From Trochalopteron elliotii (lineage: Eukaryota; Chordata; Aves; Passeriformes; Leiothrichidae), in assembly GCA_024734555.1 (NCBI GenBank), contig JANPWX010000098.1, positions 555,668 through 619,667 of the forward strand: 64,000 bases of DNA, read 5' to 3'. The notes beneath the pieces are model-generated. The model searched no databases, was not told the origin of the DNA, and saw nothing but the letters and a program-made list of their open reading frames with translations. This document shows positions 12,920 through 26,811 of this stretch, in pieces (the stretch's first letter is position 1; every line of letters begins with the position of its first letter). Position numbers and translations under genes: made by a program.

Positions 12920-12926
12920 TTTTATA
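12920..12926 (-). promoter_or_regulatory. LTR TATA box TATAAAA
   Basis: TTTTATA on plus reads TATAAAA on minus. Its position just before the AATAAA supports an LTR promoter with minus sense. Confidence 0.55.
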
Positions 12927-15900
12927 CTATTCTACACAGACAAATTTGATTGGTGAAACAAAGACAAACCTCTTCAATCACATTGATCAGACCAGAGGGA
13001 CATCAAGAAGGCCCTCCTAGGAAAAGGAATGAAAAACATAGTACAGTTAAAAAACACTTCTCTTGTTTACAGAAAATTTCCTGGGAAAATAATTTCAGAA
13101 AACCAAAACATCTCAGGCATGAAACCAGGGCTACAATTAATCACTTACTAAATAGTTGACACCATAAGGATTCTCTCTGCCTCGAGGAGTTAAGAGGTGT
13201 CCCTACTTGGGAATATCCTGATGTGCCACCTGCTGTAGTGCATGAGAGCTCGATGGCCCCCATGGCCACCATTTATGAAGTAAGATGATTGATTATTGTG
13301 ATATTTGCAATACTTGCAAGATGCCTGGATCACCGTTGCAGCCCAGCTTCCAGGCTGCCCCCACAGTACAGAGTAAGGTGGATGCAGCCATCACAATCCC
13401 TGCTGGCGGTTATGACATAAGCTAGAGGGCAGGCCACCAGATACTTGTACTTTTAAAGGTATGCTCCAATCCATATAGAATCCATATGAATCCATATGAA
13501 AAATAATAAGTTAGAGAGACAGACAGAAAGCAGCCTATTTTCAAAGCAAATATTGAGAAACTCACTGTGGAGCAGACAACGACATTCTAACTATGCAAGT
13601 CACTGGGACATGAAACAATTAAATTAAAGCCTCTGGTCCAAATTATTAAGTTAGATTTTCCTTATTTGACTATTCTAAATGAATCCAGAGCCTCCTGTTG
13701 TCACAGGAGTGGAGCTTTTTACAAAATTAATATAGATTCACTGAAATACTGCTTTATTGAAAAATACTGCTTTACTGAAAAACAGCCACAGAATTGTAAA
13801 TGTTAAAGCTTATCTTTTTGTATCTTCTCAAAACTCATAAATACCGTAAGATCAGAACATAGAGGTGTCCTAATTCTTGACTGGCTTCTTTGGGTACAGA
13901 GGACACTGAATAGCTTTTAATTTAATTAATGTTATTCCACTATTTCTTTCATAATTTCTGAAAGTTTCCTAGACTCTACCGCTTGGAAAAGGATTTTCTA
14001 TTTAGTGCCAATCTGGCCCACTTTACTAAAACCAGTGATTTTCTTAAATGTCTTATAGCAACGCCCATGACTTCGATGAAGTTTAATGTCTTTCATTTTC
14101 TCTTTCTGTTACCACAGTGGAATAAATTTGTTTGCTTTCCGATACTGATTTTTTTTTTTTTTAATTTTCATCTTGGTGCAAAGAAAGATCCTAAATGTTT
14201 AGTTTGACTGTGTTACAGCAAGTCTTTAAATTTTAACAGTGGTATTACTTGCTAGGCAAGAAATGTGGTTGCCTTGTACAACTGCGAAATTATTTACTAT
14301 TAATATGTGTTACAATAATGTGCATTCCTAGGAAATGGTTTCATAGAATAATTAATTTTATCAAAACTTTGAATTGTAAAATCTGTGTCAATACATGATT
14401 CAGTTGGTCAAGAAGTCCTTTCAGTCTTCTGTTAAGCAAGCAGTCATAAGAGATCTGAAATGCACATAAAGTAACTGTACTGCTTTACCTTAGTTACTCT
14501 CCACTTTATAGCAATGTTCTGTTTAGTTCACAAATACACCTCTCATGTATAAGCACAGCACTAGGTGGGGGAGATCATCTATTATACAGGTCAGTTCTCA
14601 GTGCTCATGCAGTAGGAAGACCTCTGTAGTCCTGCTGTAAACCTGTAAGCAAATATTTTACTGTCGGGCAGGAATCCCCTGTTTGTACCCTGCTCTGTAT
14701 ACTTGTCTCTCAAAGCTATCAGAAGAGGCTGCTAAGAAGGAGAAAGTATAAGAAAGAGGATATGCACTTGTTCTCCGCTGACATGGAGTACATAAAGACC
14801 CTGGAGAAATTTTGACTGTGTGTCAAAACCAAATTCTGGCCCTATGTGTAAAAAAATCATAGCACACTTATTGAAATGTGTTTATTCACTACAAACTGCC
14901 CTATCGGGAAAAAAGGAGATAGCAAAGAGTCTGTTTTGAAATCTTTGCACACTGATCTTGATCACTCTATTCCACAGAAGCCAGAGGGTATTTGGAACAC
15001 TTGTAAAGAACTTTTTCCCACAGTCTTCTTTTAAAATAAAAATAAAAGTATGATTATATGCATGACTTCTGATTTTGTCATGGGAGCACAGTCAGGAATA
15101 GCTGATAACATATGAGCATATAATGAGCATTAAAAATATAAAAATATGAGGTAAACAAGTGGTTTCCTATTCAGTGGAACTCACTCACAAATATGTTACT
15201 TCTCAGAAATTCCAATATCTGCTTTCAAAAATCATTGAGGTTCTTTGCATACAGCATCCTGTTGCACATTAACTTTCTTTACACCTTTTGAACTTCTTAT
15301 TTGGTGTGTTAGTAGTGTATTGTTACCCCATTCCACTAGACTACTTCATCAAAGCTAATTTTGTGGTGTTCTTTCTGTATTGAGAGAACTTAATAGCAGG
15401 GCCACATATTTGCACGCATTCTTTGTAAATAAGAAGGATTATGTCAAAGTCTGATCCTTCTGACAGCAACAGGAATCAAATAGAAGAGAAAGTGTTTACT
15501 CCCTATACCAGTATTTTATAACAAGTAATATACAAAGACTTCGTTTGAGTTTTATTTCAGGTTATGCTATAAGCTTTCTTTTGGCTGCCCACTACTTTTT
15601 ACTGTCTTTGTTTTTTTTTCTGTCTCTGCTGTTTCTCTCAGATACAAACGCTCTGCTGCAATCTATCCATATTGATGTCTCACCTCATTTGTTAGCAGAA
15701 CTTCTAGATCTCTTCACGGCCATGGCTTAAGTCCTATCACATACTATTGTACATAAATAATAAAATTGTACAGCTTTGGATTAATATTTTCATGGAAAAT
15801 ACAGTTTTCTAATTTCTCAAAACAAAATTTTGCCAAACAGTTTTCATTATGCTTTTTTATACCTTAACTTTTTTTTTTTTTTAATTGATTAATGGCAAGA

Positions 15901-18900
15901 CTTCTAAACTAAAAAGTTCTAAGGGATTTATCTATCTTTATCATTTACTCACTGTGGTCAGAAGAAGAGAGGACTGGTTGATTACAGATGCTCTATGTGC
16001 TGTTATTTTCAGGAATTCCTCAGTAACACGTAGTGATAGATTGACCTGCTGGTTGACTGAAACAATTTATTTTATCTTTCTGAAAGGATGTCAGTCAGTC
16101 CACAGTGGAAGGTGGTGAGGGGAATCTCAGCCATACTAATCTCTTTAAAGTTCTTCTGAAGCAAATGAAGAAATATGAGGATCTGAAAAGGTAGCGTAGA
16201 GGACTTTGTATTTCCCTGATTGGGAAAGTGATATTCAGCTGCAGAACTGCAAGACATGTAAAGACATTCCCCTATTCAAAATGCCAGTGGTGTAAAGCCT
16301 GATACAATTACCTTTTCCTGAAGCATCTCAGGAATTTCAAACTTGGAAACAGTTAGTTAAAAGTGTGTGTTCATTTGTTCACTACAATGATACATTAAAA
16401 AAAAATCCTTTACAGGCAATATCAGCAAAAAATAAATCTTCACTAATATGGAAATAAATTGACCTTGAAAGAATTTATTGGTTGACACACTGAGAGTAGA
16501 TCAGGTAAATACATGGTGAATGTTATACTGACATTTAGGCTTAAACTTCATTTAAGCAATTGCATCAGAAGCACTGCTTCTAAATAGGTAATTTATATTT
16601 GTCAAATGCATCTGTCTGTCTCTGGCTTAGTATAATCACAAGTAAGATTTTTCAGGTTCGAGGAGAAATAACTACACAACACACACTAGTGAGGAAATAT
16701 GAGAAAAAGTGGAATGGCCAAATGTAAATTTTATAGCAGTTTCTTCTTCATTTGACTTGGGTTTAGGAAAAGCTGATGTTTATTTTTAGATTATTTCCTA
16801 GGCAGAATTGAGCAAATATAAAGACATATTATTTTCCTGGCACAACTGTTCAAATTCACATAAAAATTAACAGATTCTGTTTATAGCAGCAGATAATTTT
16901 ACCCCAAATATTTGCTCAAAATCAATGCATTTCCTGAGTGGTTCATATCTTATTCTACTGCAGCAAATCTGCTGAGAATCAGAATGTCTTATTCTGCAAA
17001 TAAGATGACTCCTGCAAAAATAATTCTTTCTTTTGAAAAAGATGACCTTTTCAGACTCTTTGTATCTGGCTGACAAAAAAAGTACAAATTCCAGATCATT
17101 AATTCTTCCATTGTCCACCTGGATCATCCTGGAATGAAATTATTTCTTCTGTCTAGGGTACAGAAGGCTAATTTCCACTGTATTGCTCCAGCTGCAACAG
17201 GGCATGTAAAGACATTTGGGTTTTACTCCAATTATACCAGAAGTCTGCCTCTCTCTAGTATCACCTTTTTTTAAACCCTAGTGCTTATGAAAGGTTTATG
17301 AACCAACGGAGTTTCCAAGACATGTATGTGGTGGTATTAATAAATCAGGGCCCAAGTCATTCCCAGTTATGGATTCTCCCTGATGCATTTAATTTGCATT
17401 TCAATCTTGCAAGAACTTGTTGTTTAAAAGAAAATGTGAGGCAATTAATATTTTAATTCACTATGAACTAGTTGCCTTAAGAATTCAAGCTGGGAATCAG
17501 TATTTTGTGTACTTAGCATACACAGTCTGTGTTAGGCATTAAGTGCATGTAGCTAGTTTGGTGTTAGTCTTGTCTGGAAAACTGCCAGTGAAGCTGAAGC
17601 AGGCCTCTTGACACATTCAGAATAGCAGGAAACCTCTTCATGAATAATTATTTTTACAGAATTGTTTACATTCAGAAGTTTTAAATAAATATAACACTTT
17701 AAGTAGAACCACATTTTTCTTAACATGCTGTTCAAGTGCACATAAATCATAATTTACCTTTGCTGCACAACCTAATGCAATCTATTAAGGAAATAGTTCT
17801 TTTAATAACAAGACTACAGGAAACAGAGAGCTCAATCACACATAAAGAGGCAATAAGATTACTGTTAATACACTTTTAACCTTTTAATAAATCATTCTGA
17901 TTAGCACACAGAGCTGAAAGGATCAGTGGTTGTTTTCTTACAAGCCCCCTTTATGCACTGAAAATTTTGCCACCCCAGAATACCCACAGAAAATGGTGTC
18001 CCCATTCATTCCTTCATCCTTCTGCTAGAATGGTATGTCTCATCCACAGTCAATATTTTTATAATTAACAGAAATAATTTTTAAAAGGAAAAGAAAGGAT
18101 GTAACTCCTATATTTATCTGTGGTTCAAAACATTAAACTAAGTCTAAAATACAGAACTCAGAAGTCAATTTGATAATTTAATGGTGTTCAAAACCTGTAA
18201 AATGCTAATATTTTGAAACTATTTACTAAATTTGTTATTTTGGAGAAAATTTCTGTCAAGTGCAATCAATGAGACACTAATCTAATAGAGTTATATAGTG
18301 TAATAAGCCTATTCTATAGGTTGTATAGTTGAATGAAAGGCTTACTGGTACAAAGAATTCTAACCTTCACACCAGTCTCAAATTGTTTAGCCCTGAACAG
18401 TTATAAGGGATGGAAAGTTTATAGCAATTTTTTTTTATCAGAACAGAATTGTAACATGCTACTAGCAAGTAGAAGACTATTCAAAGTTTAAATGCTGAAT
18501 CAATATGAAAAATATTGGTAATCTGAAGCAATTATACTTCAAGCATCTTCAAATCTCAGGAACAAACTTGCTCTTAGTAATGACAATACCTTTCACTTCT
18601 GGTCTCTGTCCAGTCCAACCTGGTTCCAGTGCCAAACAAATGATGTCTCTCAGGATTCCTTCACAAAATCTTAGCCATAACTGCAAACGTTGGAAAAAAA
18701 AAAGTTTTTCAAGGGGATTGTTGGATTCAGTTCTCATTTTTATTTTGTCTTGAAAATTCTTTTCTTTCTTGTTTCAAGTATCTTGGTTAAACCATCGATA
18801 GCTCACAGGAAAGTTTGTTTCAGAAGTGCAAACAACTTTCTAATCTCCCTCTGATTTATTACCTGAGTGGTTACTGGCAGTCAAGTAGCCAGTAAACACA

Positions 18901-19960
18901 CAGATTAATATCTCACAAGCAAAATAAAAAATAAATAAGAAAAAAAAATAACAACATCAAAAAGACACTTTTGATACCTAATGGTGTTACACACAGATTT
19001 TTACAGCTTCTTTTTTAAACCATACATAACTCATGATTTTAACTTCCTTCCAGGAAAAGGATGTATTCATTAGATGTACCCAAGGAGTACATAGACTGCA
19101 GTGAACCAAATCACACTTTGTTCTGGCTTACAGTGTGTTCCTCCCACATTTTGCTGAAGGGTTTTTATTAGCCAACCATGCTTGGCTGGTGACATCATCA
19201 GTGCACCTCTTTGGCCTTTAACAATAAAGCTCAAAAAAACCTTATAGATAGCAGTTAGCTTGGAAAGTGGACCTTAACAAGGCAATTTCTATCTTTCTGA
19301 TATTATATTGACTGTCCCTGAGCTGCAGATTTTGGATTCACTTACTCCAAATACTAGAATAGCTAGGCATCCTGGCTAGCTCTGCAGGACACTCAGACCA
19401 TTTCAGAGCCTTTCACAGTACTCATAAGGACCAACCTGCTCCTACATGTGCCTGTCCTTCCTGATGCCTCCTGTGGGCTTTCATAGCCCCAACAGCATGC
19501 TCAGGGTGCACATCCATGCACATCAGCACTGCCGCTGCTGCAGGGACACGCTGCACAGCTGTGCTCCACAAGCAGCTCTCTGAAATAAGCCACCAGCAAG
19601 AGATAAGGCTGTGACATGACAGCTAGCACAGGGTACCATCCAGGAAAGAGAACCCTAAGGAAACCTGTGATTTGCTGAAATATTAGAACATTTTACATGG
19701 AGATTTGGAGGAAGGCAAAACCACTTCATCAACTGATGGACTTCAGTCATTAGTATTCAGCACAGAAACCTCAAGGACCAGCACTAGCCAGCTCCTATCA
19801 ACACCTGATCTTTATGACAAATTTTGTTTACCTTCGTATCCATGGCAAACAACAAAAGCTGATCATGTGATGTTTGCGCAATCAAAAGGATTGATAAGAC
19901 CAGCAGCACACAGAAAAACAACAAAGTAAAAATTAAGCTTTGGTTAAAAATTAATTAGCT

Positions 19961-19977
19961 ATATATATATATATATA
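19961..19977. repeat. (AT)8 microsatellite
   Basis: Uninterrupted AT dinucleotide run. Confidence 0.95.
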
Positions 19978-20259
19978 CACCTGATAAAAACATGCAAACA
20001 AACATTTATTATATGGTAAAAGTTCCTGATAAAAAGAAAAAGCCCAGAGTTTAAAAAATAACCAACAGAAAATTTAGAACATTTAAGCGTAGAACTTGCT
20101 TCTGTATTATAGAACACTCTTCCTTCCAGCTTTGACTTTTTAATGGCCGATCCTTTCACCTCAATTCAGACCATACACTTGAGGGGAACATTGTCTTGGT
20201 TTTATCTGAATGCATATTCACAGGAGGCCCTTATAACCATCTTCTCATAATGATATTTG

Positions 20260-20278
20260 AAAAAAAAAAAAAAAAAAA
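20260..20278. repeat. A19 homopolymer
   Basis: Nineteen consecutive A. No retrocopy was recognised on its 5' side. Confidence 0.95.
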
Positions 20279-21030
20279 GTAGCATATTTAGAAAGTAGGA
20301 AGAAGTATTTGTGTTATAATGCTCACATACTCTTCCTGTGAAGAGAAACAGGTGAATATTGTTACCATATTCCAACATATTTTAAAGCTTTTTTTTCTCA
20401 AGAACTAGCTAAAAAAGCAGACCTCTGGACTGCTGGATTTATGTTTGCTTTCCTCTTCAGTGGACAATAAAAGAACCCAAGGTTAAGTGACAGAGCAGAA
20501 TACATGTAGTGTTCCCACATTTCCATCCAATATCAAATTTAAAAGTCACACCAGAAAAAAGTAACCCACTAATACTGTAGCAGGTTGAAAGGTTTTTTCC
20601 TTTTTTATAAAATCATCTGGAAATGCCACATTTTCAAATCTGAAATTTTTGTGCAGTATCATAGCAGTTGAAGTTTAACTCAGTCTGCCATGGAATTGCT
20701 GACCAACATGGAAGTGGCAGATGCCGGGACAAAAGATAAGTGTGTGGTTGGGTTTCAGGCTTTGAGGTACAGATTTTTGACACTGAAAATACAAAATGTC
20801 TTGTACTGTTACCACTCTCCTGTGCAAAGAACATTGTTCTTTATTTTTTCTCCAAAGCCAGTAACGTGTCCTCACTGTCTTTGGAGGTAGTCTCCTAATT
20901 CTAAAAAATAGCTGTTATTTCCTGACTATTAAAATGGAGGAAATAGATGTTCCTTAACTCTTTAAAGTCTTGCTTGGATTAGTACCTGTACTTATCTCTT
21001 TACCATGTGCAGCTTTTCAGAAAACCTTAG

Positions 21031-21124
21031 TTAATTTTTATTTTCTAGAATGTTCTTCTTAGAATATAGTTCCTTCATTAATTTTTATTTTCTAGAATGT
21101 TCTTCTTAGAATATAGTTCCTTCA
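21031..21124. repeat. Perfect 47-bp tandem duplication
   Basis: The 47-base unit starting TTAATTTTTATTTTCTAGAA (21031-21077) is repeated without a mismatch at 21078-21124, and TTA of a third copy follows. Identity of the copies in neutral-looking DNA suggests a recent duplication or an assembly artefact. Confidence 0.95.
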
Positions 21125-24100
21125 TTATAATAAACTTTTGGCATTTAAAGAAGGTTTTTTACTTAAAAGAGAACAAAAACTCTATATAAATGCTGAATAG
21201 TAAAGAACATTAAATTTAAAGTTTAGGGATTATGAAATGGTTATAAAACCACAATAAAATTCCCTTTCCTGTTGACTGAAGGGTGCTTTGAAACACTTTT
21301 GTTCACTTTGTGAACAGTATACCTGTTGTCACTTCAGAGAGGAAGACAATTCTTATTTTCTCCATTTCCAGCATGGCTTCTCTGATTTGGGTTAACGTGT
21401 TTTGGGATGACTGTCCTTGGAGGTGTTCTTCATTTTGTTAAGATGATGTATGGAACAATGATGTAGTCTTTCTTCTCAGCCTATAGACCACACATAGTAA
21501 ATGAAAGTATTCACTATTTCTGCGCTGTTGTTTGTTTCTCAGCAAAATTCGATATGGTTATGGTAGTCCAGTTTGCTGTACAAACAAGGCATCACCAGGA
21601 AAATAGAGCAGAGTAATATAGGGAATAATGCATAACTCAGATAATATATCAGCATAGTAAGAGTACCTCTAGGTGGCATAACATAATGACTTTTCCTGCC
21701 ACGCAAGGCCAGCTGATAGGAACCAGAAGCCATCATCTTGTCAAGAAGCATTTAGAAATGATGTGAAATACTGACCTAATGCAATACTATTAATATTTTT
21801 TCCAAATTCAAGAAAATATTCACTGAATTACTTGGCATAAAATAACTTTTTTTGTTTATGAATATTTCTGTAACAGAAATTCCATAATTGTCAAAATATA
21901 TCAATAGTCAAAAGCAAGGAAGTTCACAGGACAGCTTTGTGAAAATGTAATACAGGAACCACTGTGTTATTTTTCATTCCATATCGTTATCTTTAAAAAG
22001 ACAGAAGTTCTGGCAGAGAGGTCATGTATGTATTGCTATGAAGTTATGAATGGCTGTTTTTCTGGATGCATGGGTGATAGCAGTTAGGACTGACTGCTAT
22101 GATCTCTGTCATTTAGAAAGCTGCCTCTAAAATACCGTGTCTTCCCCTGTCCCAACAGTTCATTGTGATGCACTGTCAAAGTCTGCAGCTTACTGCAAAG
22201 AAAGCAAACAAGAATCAGATAGATCTCCCATTTGTCCTCTGTGTGTCTTCTGCTCATGAAGCAGAATTTCCACGAATCCACTTCTGAAATTCCCCACCAT
22301 GAAGTTACTTTTCCAGGCTTCTTTTAGGTGTTCTGCAGCTTTCCCATGGCCCATATTGGCCATAAGCCATGTGTTTTGTTAAAATGGTGCTAAGCCAATA
22401 CATTAGATTGGGTTAACCTTAGTTACACTGCTTCCGATTCACGTCTGGCTCAAATTTGGATGCTTTGCACAGAGGATAAAGTTACACGCTTGTAAAATTT
22501 CATTTAACTGTAGTCTCCATTAAAGCACGCGGTTACAGTATTTTACTGGCTCTAGAGCTGGAATTTTTTAACTGAGATCTGCTACTTGTGATTTCAAAGC
22601 ACTTAGTTTCACAGTTATCTATCATTTTAAGTAAGAGATCTAAGTTCTGTTTTGAAAGTTTTGATGCAGAGCAGGCTGACTACTCACAGAAGTGATTGTG
22701 AGTGTCATAAAATATGAGATTTTGCTTAGATAAGAATTAAAGGCTCATGTACCCATATCCTTCTTACCTATACCAAAACGTGTCCTTTTCTGAGGTGCCA
22801 TATATCCTATACTTTTCATTTACTTCTTATTGCAGCTGCTTACTACCTGTCTCTAGTGCTTCTGCTTACTCTGTGTATGCTCTGTAGGAAAAACCTTTGG
22901 GAAATGCTCTTGAGAGCAAAGTCAAAATAATTTATCTAAGAGTAGTTGAATATAAATGTAAAAGTTCATCATACTGGATTTAGATGTCAATCTTGAAGGT
23001 CAAGAAAGAGCTTTGATTTTTCTTTGGAAGCCCTTTTCCTTGGGATTTCATTAAGAAATCTGGTCAGCTTGAGGGCTCTCCTATTGACTGTTGTAATATT
23101 TATCCACAGAGAGTCATTTAAATATTATTTTAGTTAATTAAGTTGGTCCTTGCAATGAAAAAATAAAACTGTTTTACTTTCCATGTTATCCAGTTTTTTT
23201 CTCTCATTTTAGTTCTCATTTTCTAAACTCTACTGACCTACATAAGATTTTAGTGACTATAATAAAATTTACAATTTTTTGGCCATGATTACTAGGAATG
23301 ATATCTCCTAAACATGTTTTTGCCTTACTTCTCCCCAACTAATTTTTTTTTAATCTACTGGTACTTAAACTGGCTTGACTTAGTTTATTAAATCCCTGAC
23401 ACATCATGCCTACTAAACTGTCCTTTCCAAAAGCATCCAAATATATAATTACTTTCAACACATATCTGTTCAACAAATATCTTGGTGCAGTAATCAGGTT
23501 TTGTAGTTTCTCAATGACCCACTTGCTTCCTTACTAACAGGTAAATGAGGGAAAAGCATTATGCAATGACATTTTCTGTAGGAGCAGTCCATTGCCATGT
23601 GTAAACTACAACACCCATCAGAACAGGTGAGGGACATCAGACTGACTTCATTGTGCTTTTTATACCACAGTGTGGTATGGTGCTGAAAGGTATGTAAATA
23701 ATAGAACACTGTGTGGGACTGAGTTTATATAAGTCTGACTAGTTCACAGAGTTTGATACAAAGATACATATGCATGGGTACTCACTAAAGCAACACAGCA
23801 TATTTATCTTCAAACTGTTTATACAGCACTAGGCAAAAGATAGTAAGAGTTGTCCCTTGCAAGTGAAGAAATTACATATATTTATATATACACAAAGAAA
23901 TCCAACAGAAAGGAATGTTAATGTTTGAATTTCACATCCAAAGGATATAGCCATTCATCCATGGGGAATAGGCAGTGTGTGCAGAAGCGAAGAAGCTTTC
24001 AGTTTTTAAATTAGTAAACAATTCATCCTGATCCCTGAAAACCTTTGAAGCCTAAATATTGCCTACAGTATACAAGGTGTAATTGAAACTCCGTTTGTCT

Positions 24101-26811
24101 GAGATCAAACCCAAGGGAAATTGCCTGAACTTGAGTACACTAGTCAGTTCAATTTAAAACAGCCTTCTGAAGACACCATGGGCTTTGTTTGCCTGCTTGT
24201 TTACTTTTGAATCCAACATCTTCCTACCAATTGTTTAGTAAAAGCCCCTAATTAAAGGTGGGTGTTATTGTGAGCAGAGAAATTGCTTTTGTGAAGAAGC
24301 AGTTTCTAGGAAGAATCTAATATGATCAGCATAGAAGGATGCAGCACATGTGTCTTGTTTTATGTCAAATTTTTTTTGCTCCTTATTGGTAAAATAGTGG
24401 CATTTCAAAGCCAGACATTGAAGCTCAGGGAGGGTAATGTCAGACATATTTTGCATCAGAAATGCAAGGCAAGTAATTGCAACTGCCTTTAAAAAAATCC
24501 TAACAGGACATCTGCCTGTGTGTGAAGCGTAGGCATCTATCTACAAGCACACAGACATACTGTGCACAGCTTTGCAGGACACTTTATGTAACTTTCATAT
24601 GCTGCAGAAAGTTAAGAGAAGAATTAAATGACAGTGGGTACAATTCTCTAACATTTTCCCTCTCCTGCACAATACAAAGGACTCTACAGGCTGGAAACCA
24701 GTTGATCTGATGCCTGCTTATCCAATAGTAAGCACAACAATGCCCAGAAAATTATCTTAATGGTTTTTTTTCATTGTGTTTGGTCATTACAATTCTATCC
24801 TAGCTGCATTTACTGGCAAACTTACTAAACAAACAAGGCCGTCCAAACTCTCCATCTTGTATGCTGACAGAAAGTGGAAGTTTGACTTTACACGCCCTTG
24901 TTGTGGACTGATCATTATCTCCTTGTATATGGTTTGTGGGGTGCTATTTTTGTGAGACAGACAGGGCCAACAGAATCACATTGAAGTACAGTCTGTAGGT
25001 TTTCTATCTTCTGCCAACTAATTGTTAGCAATATATCTAGTGAAGGATCTAGTGCTTGACTTTAATTGTTGGGAAAACAGTGCTTACATTGTGTGCACCT
25101 TTCAGTGAACCCACATGTAAAAACTCACTCAAGCCAAGTATTCCAAAGCTGAGATGTAATACTGGTTAGCAGGACTGGGAATACCTATATGTTTTAGACA
25201 TATCCTGCTAGTTAAGTCCCTATTTGAAATTAATGATGATACTTGAGCAGAACTCCTAGTTGGAGTAGAAGTCTGAAAATACAGGATAGGGGAAACATCA
25301 CTCTTGAAACTCCTAAGAATAAATTCTTTCACATCTTCCATCATAAAGTAAATATGTAAAATAAGATATTAATTTAGATTTTTTTTTCACTCAGTGAAAC
25401 TCTACCATGACGAAACTGCAATTATAATTGAAGGATGAAAAGGAATACAAAAGTAAAATCACTGAAGTTGGAGGAATTGAATGAGAATAATGAAAAACAT
25501 TCCATGTTACCACAGTGGTCAAATGATTCTCAGAAACTGCTTTAAACACATTAAAAATTACTGGTGCCTTGGGCTAGATTTTAAAATTGTACTGTTCATG
25601 AATCTGTGTACTTCAAATTTTAGATGATATTTGTCATGCTCATTACAGATGCAGCATTGAGGAATTTTTTCCCTACCAAAATACAACATCATATCCTGAT
25701 CTTTGCTGTTTACCAGAAAGTCGTTCCTAGGAAACTAGACTCAGGGAAAGCTATAGGAGAGTTCTGTATGCTTCTCCATATATAGAGCTAGGTGTCCAAT
25801 ATGAATTCATCTGAGAGATAATCTGTAAATGGGATTCAAACTCACTCTAGTATCATCTGCAACAATTCTGTCAAAGAAGCTGTATTGTGCCCATATAGGG
25901 AGAAAAGCCAACAGGGCCAAGAGCTATTTTACTGTGCTTGCCATTTGACAAAGCTGTTTCATGTCCACATGGCCAAAAAGACCACGGTTATGGGAGCAAT
26001 TTGTTGTTGAACTCAGTCCTGAAAAAACATGTCAAGGCTATTTCCCAAGTAAAGAGTGGCTATGGGACCATTGCAAACAGGAACAAAACTCCAGGGCAGA
26101 CGGGGAATTCAGCTAAGTTTTGTATTTGTTTGCCTCTGGGCTACAAACAGATGATTAAAGCCAGAGCTGCATCCTAATAACCGCTGCTGTAACATGGACT
26201 GGGAAGGAAGAAGCTGAGCGCCTTCCTCTTTCTGGACCTTGCGTGTGCTGAATGACCCCACTCTGTGATCTTCAGAAGACAATCCTGGATTTCTCTTTTT
26301 TTTGTAGGACGGCAAGGCTGTAGATTAATGGCCCACCTGGGAAAAAGATTAAAACTGAAATTCAAATCTTGGTTTTTAAGATAAATCAGAAGTTTCCTGG
26401 CTGTAATCCACAATCCACAAGAGCAGAGTTAACTGAACACTAAATTCATAGTTAGCACCAATGGAATACATATTGTCTGCTACCAGTCTGGTCAGGAGAG
26501 AAGCTGGTTGCAATTGTTAAAACCGAATCACCGAAAATATTATTATACTGTAAGTATTGCAAAATAATAGTGATCCCAGTACTCATATGAGTACATATGA
26601 CTGTGTTTTTGCAAAAGTAAAAAGACAGAAAAGAAAAATGTTCATGGCTTGGTGCACAAAAATATTTCATTGAGTTGCTATAATGCCCTTGCTCTTCCTA
26701 GCCTGCCTGATGTTTGGATAATTTGCTGACCTGCCAGTATTTTTGTGGTGAAGATTGTCCCTGCTCACAGGACCGGAAGTACAAAGGCATTTGGGTCCCA
26801 TCAGAGAGACA
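21125..26811. other. Non-coding stretch, nothing recognised
   Basis: About 5.7 kb of AT-rich sequence. Open frames up to about 80 codons overlap on both strands without domains or splice support. Confidence 0.6.

Larger units (their letters stand above)
12843..13440 (-). mobile_element. Second ERV LTR abutting the first, sense minus
   Basis: On minus, a TATAAAAGGG promoter box (12917-12926) is followed 23 bases later by AATAAA (12897-12902). A short GT-rich tail then runs towards 12843. This compact TATA-to-poly(A) spacing is the layout of alpharetrovirus-like LTRs with a short R region. The block around 'AACACCACAATGACACAGAC' resembles a passerine LTR family I recall only roughly. The right (U3) boundary near 13440 is a guess; similarity to anything known is lost after about 13000. 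No internal viral genes are visible. Its left end touches the neighbouring LTR, so one may have inserted beside or into the other. Confidence 0.55.
13441..21030. other. Long non-coding stretch with simple repeats
   Basis: No gene was recognised. It contains a 10-base motif TCCATATGAA in three near-copies (about 13470-13500), a T-run at about 15869-15882, an (AT)8 run (19961-19977) and an A19 run (20260-20278). Open frames are all short and lack support. Confidence 0.6.

Noticed and set aside
22530..22575. Likeness to reverse-complement 18S rRNA around GAGCTGGAATT
   Set aside because: Only about 11 bases agree and the neighbouring bases do not follow the rRNA; chance match.
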